The notes under the pieces: generated by a model | Database searches by the model: none | What the model was told of the DNA's origin: nothing | What the model saw: only the letters and a program-made list of their open reading frames with translations | Translations under genes and position numbers: made by a program | NCBI GenBank assembly: GCA_964017185.1 | Contig: OZ024870.1 | Location: 22,653,621 to 22,717,620 of the forward strand | DNA length: 64,000 nt | From: Rugalucina vietnamica | Taxonomy: Eukaryota > Mollusca > Bivalvia > Lucinida > Lucinidae | Reading direction: 5' to 3' | Part shown: positions 1 through 10,838 of the stretch, one piece after another | Position numbering within the stretch: the first letter of the stretch is position 1 | Layout: each line of letters starts with the position of its first letter

Positions 1-270
1 GTGCGTATTACGTGCGTAATACGCGCGTACGTTACGCGTAATCAATGAGTACATTTACGCAAGCGGAAGTGTATGTGTTTCATCGCTTTTCCTTGTTTGG
101 ATGTGATTATAGAATTTCAGAGGTTTTCCGAGACCGAATTCGGAAATTTAATCCTTAAAACAACCTTATCTCTAAGCCGCAGTGCAATATGTTATTAAGA
201 ATTACAGGGTTTCCTATTAATCATTTTCTTTACTTCGAAAAAAAGAACGAAAGCTAAACTTTATACATTT
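1..270. other. no recognised gene
   Basis: The first 45 bases are a run of CpG-containing short inverted repeats (acgtgcgtaat, acgcgcgtac). The rest is AT-rich with no long ORF. I recognise nothing else here. Confidence 0.5.
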
Positions 271-504
271 GAGCCGCCTCATGGGAAAGCCAACAATCTG
301 CATAGGCGAAAACAAAGACGCAGATCAGCTTCGCGGTAACCGCGAAGCTGATCAGCGCCTTTGTTTTCGCTACTCGGATTGTACAATTCCTCTTCTACTT
401 AAATCCGAAATTTCAAGCTTCTAGCTCTTTTCTGTGTTTGTACAGGTCGGTTTGTGTCGGACCTGTTCGAAAACCACATTGTTGGTTTTCCAACGAGGCG
501 GCTC
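271..504. mobile_element. MITE-A copy 1
   Basis: A ~234 bp non-autonomous inverted-repeat element. It starts GAGCCGCCTC and ends GAGGCGGCTC, and the ends pair over about 25 bp. The middle is a strong hairpin around 309-373: gcgaaaacaaag, then cagatcagcttcgcgg, then its complement ending in gttttcgc. The flanks on both sides read ATTT, consistent with a 4 bp target-site duplication. Further copies lie at 656, 14998, 15429, 16216, 17109, 42577, 52458 and 52944, and a worn one at about 44991. There is no coding capacity. The superfamily is not assigned. Confidence 0.85.
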
Positions 505-655
505 ATTTCATGTGCTGAGAAACTGAATCAGATGCAAACAAAACGGTATATTTTTGGTATTATAGTAAACATGAAATGGTGACGGTTGAAATTACAATAA
601 GCAATTTGATAAGAATAGCCCGTTTCAAATTGTGCATTGTAATACAAAAGTAATT

Positions 656-891
656 GAGCCGCAGCATGGGAAAACCAACAATCTACATAAGCGAAAACAA
701 AGGCGCAGACCAGCTTTGCAGTAAGTGCGAAGCTGATTAATCAGCGCCTTTGTTTTCGCTACACGGATTGTACAATTCCTCTACTTTCAAGATTTAACTT
801 TCTAATTCTAACTTTCTTCTGAGACTGTACAGGATGGTTTTTGTCGGACCTGGTCGGAACCCAAATTGTTGGTTTTCTCACGCACATGCTC
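656..891. mobile_element. MITE-A copy 2
   Basis: Same family as 271-504, with the central hairpin partly worn and the outer ends GAGCCGCAGC and GCACATGCTC. Both flanks read AATT, again a 4 bp A/T-only duplication. Confidence 0.82.
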
Positions 892-1560
892 AATTCGAAG
901 GTCCAGGGGCTGTAACAACAAAATACCATGGTTTATCCCATGCGCGGAAGGTAGTTAGCTGCTTCACTGCATAGTCATATTTTATTGAAGTTATGGAATG
1001 GTCTAGGAAGGTAGAGGAATCCATTACGAATATATAAACAACAATGATACGAGTAAACGAAGTTATAATACCTAGACCTCTTTTCCTTGTTCATTAATGT
1101 TTACATGTATGCGCCTATACCAGGGGTTTGGGGGATCTGGGGAGAAGGGTATTTTCAGGGATTTTGGAGAAGGACGGTCATTTATTGTCAGGGATTTGGA
1201 GAAAAGGGCTATTTACTTTCAAGAATATGGGGAGCAAGCAATTTCTCTGCCCAGGGGTTAGGGAACCGTGAGTGGTTTAAGGAAAAACGTTTAAGGGACC
1301 TGGGGAGAAAGGTTATAATAAATTCGGTTTATTGAACACCTAAACAGAGAACTCAGTGGGAGAAACATCGTCGCCTTAGCGCAATGTAACTGACATATGT
1401 TGTATGTGACATCTACAAAATTTCTGCGCTAACGTGATATGTTTCTAAACAAATTACAAGGCGGTTTTACAAGGAGAATTACAATTATTCTCTACTGATA
1501 AACCCATGCAAACCATATGTAATGTTAAAGCAAGCACGGCTTAGACGGTTTGATAATTGA
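892..1560. other. no gene; purine-rich Rep-E repeat inside
   Basis: There is no coding gene. About 1115-1310 is a purine-rich degenerate repeat built on words like gggatttggagaaaagg. The same repeat appears inverted and pyrimidine-rich at about 24050-24260, so it is a dispersed family (Rep-E). The 82-codon ORF over it is a by-product of the repeat. Confidence 0.5.
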
Positions 1561-1628
1561 TATGGCCCACCCTTTCTCAGTAATATTTTCACTGCTCTTA
1601 AAGAATCTTAGTTTTAATTTTTGTTTGA
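1561..1628 (+). repeat. Rep-D fragment
   Basis: Matches the block that follows the word cgaaaccgcggtatggccca in the ~375 bp Rep-D family seen in tandem at 9262-10838. It contains cactgctcttaaagaatct. Only this segment is preserved here. Confidence 0.6.
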
Positions 1629-1849
1629 AAATTGATGTAAGAATAGATAATAGGCACCGCTCGATAAGGAAAATTACAGGGGAGGAAGTGCTCTCAAGTT
1701 AAGGTAGCCAGAAGAGACACCGAAGTCAATCCCAAAGCCTCAGAGAAATATTTCAATACTCCAGTCGAATCATGTGGATCATGTTGACATCCTGTTATTT
1801 CAATGGTAAGATATGGAACGCCTTTACTGACTCCGGATGTCTGAGTTCC

Positions 1850-2935
1850 TTATGTTGTAGGGACATATCTTTATGTTGTGTGGACCTATCGTTATGTTGT
1901 ATCGAACTTTCTTTATGTTGTGTGGAACTGTCTTAATGTTGTGTGGACCTATCTTTATGTTGTCTGGAACCATCTTTATGCTGTGGGCAACAATCTTTAT
2001 GTTGTGGGCAACTGTCTTTATGCTGTGTGGACCTATCCTTAGGCTCTGTAGAACTAGCTTTATATTCAATAGACATGTCTGTATGTTGTGTGGAACTGTC
2101 TTTATGATGTGTGGAACTGTCTTTATGATGTGTGGAACTGTCTTTATGATGTGTGGAACTGTCTTTATATTATGTAGAAGTATCTTTGTTGTGTGGTGCT
2201 ATCTTTATGTTCTATGGACCTGTCTTTATGTTCTATGGACCTGTCTTTATGTTCTGTGGACCTATCTTTATGTTCTATGGACCTGTCTTTATGCTCTGTG
2301 GACCTATCTTTATGTTCTATGGACCTGTCTTTATGCTCTGTGGACCAGTCTTTATATTGTGTGGAACCGCTTTTATGTTTTGTAGTACTGTCTTTATGTT
2401 GTGTGGAACTGTCTTTATGTTGTGAGAACCTACCATTATACCATGTGCTTTCATCATTATGATGGATACAGTTAATATTATGTTATGAATAAACACCATT
2501 ACGTCACAGGCAATTCTAACATGTGCTTTATCGATGATGTTATATTATGTATAGATACTATTTTATCGTAGAAAACTGTCATTGTGTCCTGTTATATAAT
2601 CATTACACTGGATGCTATTGCCATTATAGTATGTGGAACTGTCTTTATGTTGTGTGACACTGTCTTTATGTTGTGTAAAACTGCCTTTATGTTGTGCGGG
2701 ACTGTTTTTAAGTGGTGTTGAATTGAACTTATGTTGTATAGAGCTGTCTTTTTGTTGTGTGCAACTGTCTTTATTTAATGTTGAATAGCATTTATGTTGT
2801 ATAGAACTGTCTTTATGTTGTGTGCAACTGTCTATTTTTGTGTGCAACTGTCTTTTTGTTGTGTGCAACTGTCTTCATGTTTTGTGAAACTGTCTTTATG
2901 TTATGTGCAACTGTCATTATATTGTAAGGACTTAT
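1850..2935 (+). repeat. 21 bp satellite, left arm of Giant-1
   Basis: Tandem 21 bp units of the form tctttatgttgtgtggaact plus g, with variants (gacctatc, gacctgtc). The main blocks are about 1855-2430 and 2625-2935. Because 21 is a multiple of three and stop codons are rare in the unit, several frames stay open on both strands: MLCGTVF-type heptads on plus and HNIKTVP-type on minus. These are not genes. The inverted partner array is at 7340-8040. Confidence 0.9.
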
Positions 2936-3165
2936 TGATTGTTTTTCGTATCATCACTGTTTACCGGAACGCACCACATTTTATCGGAATCCGGGATGTT
3001 TCACCCCAAACCATTTCCTCCCCTAGTTGTTTCGTCCCCAAGACGTTTCCTCCCTAGTCTTCCCCCTAGTCGTTTCGCCCCACTTGTCGTTTCGCCACCT
3101 AGTATATGTGAGAGGGGGGGGGTTGGGTATATATTGAGATAGGGATGGGCCATGGGGCTTGTGCA

Positions 3166-3300
3166 TCAGGAAAACATGTCCATGAAATGTATACCCCATT
3201 AAACCCCACTTTTATACAGTAAAACTGGGATATGCAGGGGTATACCTATTTTTCTTATTTTTGCTCCAAAACATAGAATGTGGGTACTCGTTTCGCCCCC
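3166..3300 (+). mobile_element. MITE-B, truncated copy at its palindrome
   Basis: Left half of the MITE-B family (full copies at 8511, 28044, 29560, 31075, 36710, 38131 and 40025). It begins gaaaacatgtcc and contains tataccccattaaacc and gtatacctatttttc. It stops at gtgggtactcg, a few bases before the family's central palindrome, and then joins Giant-1 arm-type sequence (tttcgcccccaagac). Confidence 0.7.
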
Positions 3301-3403
3301 AAGACATTTCCCCTAAAACAGACGTATAGCTGATAATTCAATTACCGTTCTGGTAACCTGACAGACGTTTTCACGCCTTTTATTCAGTTAAAGGGAACAA
3401 TCA

Positions 3404-5072
3404 CACAGTGTATATCCGAGCGTATGCAGAACAGACGGTTACGGAACGGACAGACGTTTACAGGAGCACGCGCTTTTTCGCGCCAAAAATGTTTTTCCGT
3501 TCTTTTAAAGTGACTAATGCAAATATTGAGACCAAACTAGAGCAGATGTGTTGCATACATACCCGTCTAGTTGTCTGTGCTCAAGAGCACAATGATTTTT
3601 CAGGGGGTTCGCCATAACTGCCCAAGACGTGTGAAAAATGGCATATTTTGTATTTTTTTTGGCTGTGTGTCGAGATTGCTTGCAAAATAAGCCATTGTCA
3701 ACCTTTTGGATTTAGTCCGTATGTAGTTAAATATGTCCTGAACCACCAGACATTAAATATTTTATATGTTTTCCAGTAAAAATAGCCAAGATTTGTTTTT
3801 TTCTGAAGCGTATGGTAATTTCATGGTTACGGGGCGGAACAGTCGTTTGTTACGGAGCGGAACAGACGAAATGACGCATTTCCATACGAAACGGAACAGA
3901 CGTAGGCGATTAATATGCACAAGCATGGCTAAATAGTAATAAACTGCGAGTAAATCAAATAAGTAAGATGCATGACAGAATCATATATGCTTACAAATCA
4001 CGCCAAAGATTTTATCTCCCGCCGCAAGCTCCCTTTTGCGGCGTCTTGGCTGATTCTCACGCATCATTCATTTATGGAAAGACTTTGGAATATATGACCG
4101 ATACTTTGGAGAGTACTCCCGCCGGTGTGTACGGAGGTGGGTGTTCGCTTGATGACTTTGCTTAAGGTCTGAGTATGCAAACAGGGAATCTTTTCCTTTG
4201 ACCGAAATTCTAGGGTCTCTATACTACTAACGTATTCAGCACGAATGCCAGCCTTCCATATAGACCTCCGGTTAAAACAGACATGAGTCTTATTATCGGA
4301 CCTTTTCAGACTTTTTCAGTCTTTTATTTTAGAATTTATTGTTAGATATGCACTATTAGTGATACTATATTTAAAGGAGAAGAAAAGCCGTGATTGCCTC
4401 GTGATGCTGAGCACCAAGGAAGCCATTGGTACCATTTTAACGCATTTGATATGGCGCGGCCTGGGCGAACCCACGACATCTCGCCCCCGAAGCGGGCGCT
4501 TTTACTGAGCTATCGGGACCTCTCCCCCCTCCCTCTCTCTCTCTGATCTGCTGTTTGCCCTCAAACAACTTTTTGTTTTCACAACATAGTCGATGCTATT
4601 CTGATACATGTACGATTCTGATCCAGGTCACCAGGTGTATTTCATCTGGTCACGTACGAGTGCTACAATACAGAAGGTTGCCGCAAAGTGTTATATTTGA
4701 CATCACAGTGTTGTTCATGTAGTATTCATGGCCGTCTGTGACCGCTCCGTATGCTGATTCGTCTGTTTTTTTCGTAGGCTACGTCTGTTCCGCCCCGTAA
4801 CATAAACGAATCTGTAGACTGTTCCGCTCCGTAATGTTTTTGTTGCTAAGCAACAAAATTCTGCTTAAACTACAAGGCTTCCATGCCGGAAATTATGGTG
4901 TTTTGGAAGATAGTAGATGGACATGCAAGGCCGATATAACAATACATTCGAAGCGTACAGTTTTGGATGAAAAACTGTACAAAACATTTTTGGCGCGAAA
5001 AAGCGCGTGCTCCTGTAAACGTCTGTCCGTTCCGTAACCGTCTGTTCTGCATACGCTCGGATATACACTGTG
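3404..5072. mobile_element. 1.67 kb non-autonomous element with CACAGTG ends and 5 bp TSD
   Basis: The terminal inverted repeats are 92 bp and identical by eye (3404-3495 and 4981-5072), starting CACAGTGTATATCC. Both flanks read AATCA (3399-3403 and 5073-5077), an exact 5 bp duplication. Subterminal words such as ggaacagacg recur at about 3830-3905 and, inverted, at 4740-4835, giving a second inner inverted repeat. The interior has no transposase; ORFs under 75 codons look fortuitous. The CAC start with a 5 bp duplication is what is known for the Transib/RAG superfamily, and CACAGTG equals the V(D)J signal heptamer. No nonamer is visible at 12 or 23 bp. Some hAT groups also give 5 bp duplications, so the assignment is tentative. 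Confidence 0.82.
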
Positions 5073-5164
5073 AATCACAAGATCTAAATATTTACACAAT
5101 TTCCAATTCACGGTATTATTTCTTTCTTCTTCTCTCGTTTAATTTACATTTATATCATTCTTAT

Positions 5165-6592
5165 TTAACCAGAGGACCAATGGTCCTGATATCGCTCACC
5201 TGAGATTTTGTCTTTGATGAATGACCTTTGGCTAAGGCCATGTTGGCCGACGTAAATGTAAACTTTACCTCAAATACTCACATAATTATTAAAACTATAA
5301 TCCGTCTGTATCTATTAACTTTCAGATCTTTCTGGCAATATTTGACCTTTCTGTTTAAGTTAACAGTTTAATAGGTCAAGGTCAACCCAAGGTCATGATT
5401 TATATAAACCACGAAGGGCCAGAGCCCCCAATGGTACATTGAATCCAGAGAAGTTGATTTTTAAAGGATTTTACCACATATATGGGCATGACGGCCATCT
5501 TGGTCATGTGACCTAGACCACTTATATAAACTTTGGTTCCCCCTTCCTAAGGATACTACATATAAAATTTGGTTTTGATTGGTGAAGTGTTTCTGAGAAA
5601 ATTCAGTTTTAAATTTAATATGTAAATGACCTTTGGCCAATGTCAAGAGATGACCTTGACCTTGAATACTCCTAGGATTTCATTAACTCAATAACTTGTA
5701 TGTATGTACCAACTTTCAGGTCACAGGCCACAAAACTTCCTGAAAAATCCAAATGCTTTCCATGTTTTTCCTTTGAGAAGCCTATGTGACCAATGTTGAC
5801 CTTGCCATTAAGTAGGTCAATGTCAACCCAAGGTCATGAGTTATACAAACAATGATGGAACAGAGTCCCCGATGATACATGCCAAGTTTTATTGAAATCG
5901 GTTCAGCAGTTCTAGAGAAGAAGATTGTTTAAGGTTTTTACCATATATGGGCATGGCAGCCATCTTGGTCATGTAACCTGGACCATTTATACAAACTTTG
6001 ATTTCTCCTTCCTAAGGATATCAAATATAAAATTTGGCTTCGATTGGTGAAATTGTTCCTGAGAAAAGTAAGTTTTAAATTTAATATGTAAATGACCTTT
6101 GACCAAGGTCAAGAGATGACCTTGACCTTGAATACTCCTATGACGTCATTAACTCAATAAGTTGTATGTATGTACCAACTTTCAGGTTACCCGAAACATC
6201 CAATGTTTTCACTTTTTTTCCATTTCAAAGCCTATTTGTACAAAGTTTACCTTGCCGTAAAATAGGTCAAGGTCACCCTACGGTCATGGCTTATACAAAC
6301 TATGATGGGCCAGAGTCCCCAATGTTACATACCAAGTTTCAATGAAATCGGTCCACCGGTTCCAGAGAAGTTTTTACCATATATGGGCATGGCGGTCATC
6401 TTGGGAATGTGATCGTGACATTTATACAAACTTTAGTTCCCCTTACCTAAGGATGCTCCACATGAAGTTTGGCATTGAATGGACCAGGGATTTCAGAGGA
6501 GAAAATCTTTGAAAAGTGTGAACAACGACGACGACAACAGCGGACGACGGAGCATGGCCATCCTATAAGCTCACCTTTTGAGATGAGCTAAA
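5165..6592. repeat. Rep-F: AGGTCA-rich composite repeat
   Basis: Three tandem, diverged units of about 450 bp. Each carries aggtcaaggtca or caaggtcatg, then caaactttggttcccc, gaaatcggttcagcag and accatatatgggcatgg. The left end has gctcacctgag and the right end has gctcaccttttgag followed by agctaaaa, resembling imperfect terminal repeats. The unit layout is typical of dispersed repeats in aquatic invertebrate genomes (recall). A truncated relative is at 53440-53960. Confidence 0.65.
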
Positions 6593-6817
6593 ATATAACA
6601 AGAAAGAAAAACGAAATATTTGACGAGATATTTGATATTTCACTGTGTGCTTGACACTTTGTAACAGAGATAATGCCAGTCAAAAGTTTTGTACAATGCT
6701 TCTGTCAGTAACATTTTGTGTAAAACTGAAACCAACACTCTATGTAGCAAATGCTAACCTGTTATGCCTGTTGAGAAGAGTAAAGAGCTTTTACAATCAT
6801 CACCATGGTCTTATTAC

Positions 6818-6818
6818 A

Positions 6819-6853
<35 letters not shown>

Positions 6854-6855
6854 AC
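6818..6855. repeat. (AAAT)n microsatellite
   Basis: Pure tetranucleotide run of aaat units. Confidence 0.95.
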
Positions 6856-7174
6856 ATAAATAAAATCATCTGCTTGACAGATTATGTTACGCCCGACCCC
6901 CTCGATCTCCCAAGCCCTACATGCGAATTTAAATGACTAAAATTGTACAATCTGCTTCATATTTGATAAATAATGCGCTTTAATATTATTCAATACCACT
7001 AAGCACCACCTTTACATCTTTTTTGTGCCGTTGTGCACTTTTTTACGCATCTTTACATCACTTTGCGCTACTTTTCTGTATTTAGTTGTATCATTGTTTT
7101 TGTCTTTACATGCCGTATAATGATGTAAAATTAAGTAATTATATTATATGTATATGCATTCTTCCCTTTCATAT

Positions 7175-8040
7175 ATACTAGGGGGCGAAACGACAAGTTG
7201 GGCGAAGCGACTAGTGGGGGAGAAACGACTAGGGGGAAAACGACTAGGGAGGGAAAAAGTTTGGGGGCGAAACATCCCGGATTCGGACAAAATGCGGAGC
7301 ATTCCAATAAATAGTGATACTACGAAAAAATCAATAAGTCCTCACAATATAATGACAGTTGCACATAACATAAAGACACTTGCACAAAACATGAAGACAA
7401 TTGTACGCAACAAAACGACAGTTGCACATAACATAAAGACAGCTCTATACAACATAAATTCAATTCAACGCCACTTAAAGACAGTTCCGCACAACATAAA
7501 GACAGTGTCACACAACATAAAGACAGTTTCACACAATATAATGACAGTTTCACACAATATAATGACAGTTTCACACAATATAATGACAGTTTCACATACT
7601 ATAATGGCAATAGCATCCAGTATAATGATTATAGAACAGGACACAATGTCAGTTGCCTACGATAAAATAGTATCTATACATAATATAACATCATATTCTA
7701 CCAGTATAATGGTGTATATTCATAACATAATATTAACTATCCAACATAATGATGAAAGCACATGGTATAAAGGCAGGTTCTCACAACATAAAGACAGTTC
7801 CACACAACATAAAGACAGTACTACAAAACATAAAAGCGGTTTCACACAACATAAAGACATGTCTACAGAACATAAAGACAGTTCTACATAACATAAAAGC
7901 GGTTTCACACAACATAAAGACATGTCCACAGAACATAAAGTCAGGTCCACAGAACATAAAGATAAGTCCACGCAACATAAAGAAAGTTCGATACAACATA
8001 ACGATAGGTCCAAACAACATAAAGATAGGTCCCCAGAGGC
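7175..8040 (-). repeat. 21 bp satellite and unique tail, right arm of Giant-1
   Basis: Inverted copy of 1850-3110. First comes the segment rich in gggggcgaaacg words (7180-7290), then the satellite as cataaagacagttccacaca units on the plus strand to about 8040. Long open frames on both strands are products of the 21 bp period. Confidence 0.88.
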
Positions 8041-8264
8041 AGTGTAGGCGTTCCATAGTAAGAGGTCCAGACCAGTCAGTTCTTGCCTCTTAAACTTAAG
8101 GTTTTTAAAGAAAACAGTGTGTTTCACAAACTCTCATAACCATTATTTAGAAATATGTCTGCCTTATTGGATCTTATGTCCTCAGCAAACCAGAAATACA
8201 TCTGTGCTTCTGCATAACTAATAAAACCCTTATACACTTTCAGACTTCCATCTCATTTTTTTCA

Positions 8265-8289
8265 TTTTTTTTTTTTTTTTTTTTTTTTG
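8265..8289. repeat. poly-T run
   Basis: About 25 T with a few interruptions, next to a Rep-C segment. It could be the tail of a minus-strand retroposon, but the boundary is unclear. Confidence 0.7.
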
Positions 8290-8329
8290 TTTAAATTTTG
8301 TGCTGTTGGCGCCTTATGTATGTTATCAC

Positions 8330-8508
8330 ATTTTTACTTTGTTAGGTAACTGAGTGGCCAGCTATTGGGAAAATAGCTGCTCATACGGCTTACCATATGT
8401 TTTCATGGTATAAGTCCCTTATTGTTAATTTAGCTTTTTTCCCACCTCGGTTTTTGGAGTGGGAATCTTTTTTCTGATTGCGCCTTTTCCTGATCGTTGC
8501 TTACTCAT
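8330..8508 (+). repeat. Rep-C segment
   Basis: Carries ggtaactgagtggccagc, ttaccatatgttttcatgg and cccacctcggtttttggagt. The same block recurs at 15856-15985, 28430-28600 and the other Giant-2 units, and inverted at 39010-39175 and 49150-49500. It is a dispersed repeat and in Giant-2 it abuts a tRNA-headed SINE. Confidence 0.75.
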
Positions 8509-8510
8509 CA

Positions 8511-8778
8511 CGCAAACATATCCGTGTAATGTATACCCCCTTATACCCCACTTTGATACAGCAAAACTGGGGTATGCTGGGGTATACCTATTTTTCTTAT
8601 TTTTGCTCCAAAACATAGATTGTGGGTACTCGTTAGAACCGCCTCGCCAAGGCGGTTCTAACGTGTACCCACAATCTATGTTTTGAGCAAAAATAAGAAA
8701 AATATCATCAGTTTTCCAGTGAAAAGTTTTACAACTTAGGAAAAATCAATGTATTACATGGGCATGTTTTCGTAATGC
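8511..8778 (+). mobile_element. MITE-B full copy
   Basis: Near-complete palindromic MITE. The ends are related inverted repeats (aaacatatccgtgtaat and attacatgggcatgtttt). The centre around 8590-8700 is a long hairpin with arms running from tttgctccaaaacata through gtgggtactcgttagaac to a core of cgcctcgccaaggcg. No coding capacity. Confidence 0.82.
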
Positions 8779-9111
8779 TTGAACCTTTTTATGTATAGCT
8801 CCAAATTACATTGTCATACACCACACCAATTATACTTAAGATTTGGGTTATGCGGTTTCAGAGAAGAAGTTTGTTTCATGCATTTCATTATAAGCCTATG
8901 GCAGATACATGTAATGACGCCCCTTGGGCGTGGCTTGTATGGACCCCAAGAGCACGGCTGGTAGACTTTATAAAGAGAAGTACTATACATCGTTACACAC
9001 AAAATATGAATGCTGCGGGCCTTGTGGTTTCGGAGAAGATTTTTTGTTTGTCACATTGTAAGTCTGTGGGAGCTAATGACCCCAGATGGGACCAAAATAT
9101 AAATATACATG

Positions 9112-9116
<5 letters not shown>

Positions 9117-9177
<61 letters not shown>
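9117..9177. repeat. (TC)n microsatellite
   Basis: About 60 bp of uninterrupted ct dinucleotides. The ORFs rich in LSLSLS or RERERE across it are artefacts. Confidence 0.97.
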
Positions 9178-9183
<6 letters not shown>

Positions 9184-9261
9184 TTTTACCAGATATTGTA
9201 CATGTGTATGTACTTTTCCCCATACACCACCTAGGTGCGGTCTAGGATTCATATTGAAGTA

Positions 9262-10838
9262 AACTGACGAGACTTCAATAGTCGAAACCGCGGTATGGCC
9301 CATCACCTTTCTCATTAATGTGTTCACTGCTCTTAAAGGATCTCAGTTTTAATTTTTATTTGCTATTACTGCAGCTGGTGTTGTGCCGTGTGGCGGCCCT
9401 AAAAAGTCTCCCCGTACATCATCCATAGTGCAGGTTATATTTTCTTTTTGGTCCTTTGAGATCAGCGAAGATATTCTGAGAACTCAGAAATTTATTATCG
9501 GTTAAGATTCATTTTCTAGCCAATGTTTAATATATTTGGTCCCATTTAGATAACACTAGTCTTTGTATCGACTACCCTGTTGAAAGTTGCAAAATTTCAG
9601 TAATTCTCTTTGGCTCCATGTTGCCAAATCTAAAGGGTCACTGACGAGACTTCAATAGTCGAAACCGCGGTAAGGCCCATCACCTTTCTCATTAATGTGT
9701 TTACTGCTCTTAAAGGATCTCAGTTTTTTTTATTTGCTATTACTGCAGCTGGTGTTTTGCCGTGTGGCGGCCCTAAAAAGTCTCCCCGTACATCATCCAT
9801 AGTGCAGGTTATATTTTCTTTTTGGTCCTTTGAGATCAGCGAAGATATTCTGAGAACTCAGAAATTTATTATCGGTTAAGATCCATTTTCTAGCCAATGT
9901 TTAATATATTTGGCCCCATTTAGATAACACTAGTCTTTGTATCGACTACCTGTTGAAAGTTTCAAAATTTTAGTAATTCTCTTTGGCTCCATGTTGCCAA
10001 ATCTATAGAGTCACTGACGAGACTTCAATAGTCGAAACCGCGGTATGGCCCATCACCTTTCTCAATAATGTGTTCACTGCTCTTAAAGGATCTCAGTTTT
10101 AATTTTTATTTGCTATTACTGCAGCTTGTGTTGTGCTGTGTGGCGGCCCTAAAAAGTCTCCCCGTACATCATCCATAGTGCAGGTTATATTTTCTTTTTG
10201 GTCCTTTGAGATCGGCGAAGATATTTTGAGAACTCAGAAATTTATTATCGGTTAAGATTCATTTTCTAGCCATTGTTTAATATATTTGGCCCCATTTAGA
10301 TAACACTAGTCTTTGTATCGACTACCCTGTTCACTGGGTGCTTCCTTCGTCCCAATATAAAAAGGTTTTGTTTGACTTTTACTATAGGTCCCGATAGGAT
10401 TTGGTTTTGTTTGATTCTGGTATCGGATTTTTTTCTACAATAATTCCTAGAATTTGGTCAATGATTTGATTTGTTTCTTATTTATGACGTCATTGAAAGA
10501 ATTTCAAGTCCTAAAATAGTGCTTTGAATGCAATTTTATAGTAAGTTTTTATTTGATTTGTTAAGAAATGATATAAATTTAGAAATTAATGTTATTGCCG
10601 ACTCTGTTTTGTGGAGATTTACTCTGTTAACGTAGTAGAAAAAAAATCCGGTACCAAAAAGTCAAACAAAATCTTTTTATATCGGGACCAAGGAAGCACC
10701 CAGTGCTGTTGAACAGTAATTCTCGCCAAATCTAAAGGGTCACTGACGAGACTTCAATAGTCGAAACCGCGGTATGTCCCATCACCTTTCTCATTAATGT
10801 GTTCACTGCTCTTAAAGGATCTCAGTTTTAATTTTTAT
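9262..10838 (+). repeat. Rep-D tandem array, four units
   Basis: Units start at 9262, 9650, 10013 and 10742 with actgacgagacttcaatag, then gaaaccgcggtatggccc. They contain ttactgcagctggtgttgtg and gtggcggccctaaaaagtc and end with ctttggctccatgttgccaa. Unit length is about 365-390 bp. Unit 3 is split by the MITE at 10332-10705 and unit 4 is partial. Further copies are at 39711, 41308, 15671 (inverted) and 54020-55128 (inverted). No protein is evident. The parent element is unknown. Confidence 0.85.
10332..10705. mobile_element. 374 bp MITE with ~50 bp TIRs inserted in Rep-D
   Basis: The ends read CACTGGGTGCTTCCTT and its complement. They pair over about 50 bp (10332-10381 and 10656-10705) with roughly three mismatches. 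Both flanks read CTGTT (10327-10331 and 10706-10710). Sister Rep-D units show the uninterrupted site ctaccctgttgaaag, which directly proves insertion with a 5 bp duplication. The CAC terminus plus 5 bp duplication recalls the element at 3404-5072, but the sequences are otherwise unrelated. There is no ORF. Confidence 0.9.

Larger units (their letters stand above)
1812..8057. mobile_element. Giant-1: 6.2 kb TIR element with inverted satellite arms
   Basis: The left end reads TATGGAACGCC and the right end is its exact complement GGCGTTCCATA. Immediately outside, both flanks read GTAAGA (1806-1811 and 8058-8063), a clean 6 bp target-site duplication. Inside the ends, the two arms (about 1850-3110 and 7175-8040) are inverted copies of one another. 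They consist mainly of a 21 bp satellite, then a short unique segment with gtttcgccccc words. The centre (3111-7170) holds other repeats, including an independently duplicated element at 3404-5072. No transposase is visible, so it is non-autonomous or decayed. The ends resemble those of Giant-2 (27707-38729), which also has a 6 bp duplication. The superfamily is unassigned. Confidence 0.78.

Noticed and set aside
1824..2499. Long ORFs with heptad repeats on both strands, resembling membrane or repeat proteins
   Set aside because: They follow from the 21 bp satellite, whose period is a multiple of three. Both strands and several frames are open, so there is no coding signal.
7148..8127. 247- and 135-codon ORFs
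   Set aside because: Inverted arm of the same satellite.
8811..9245. 144-codon ORF
   Set aside because: A third of it is the (TC)n microsatellite; no domain.
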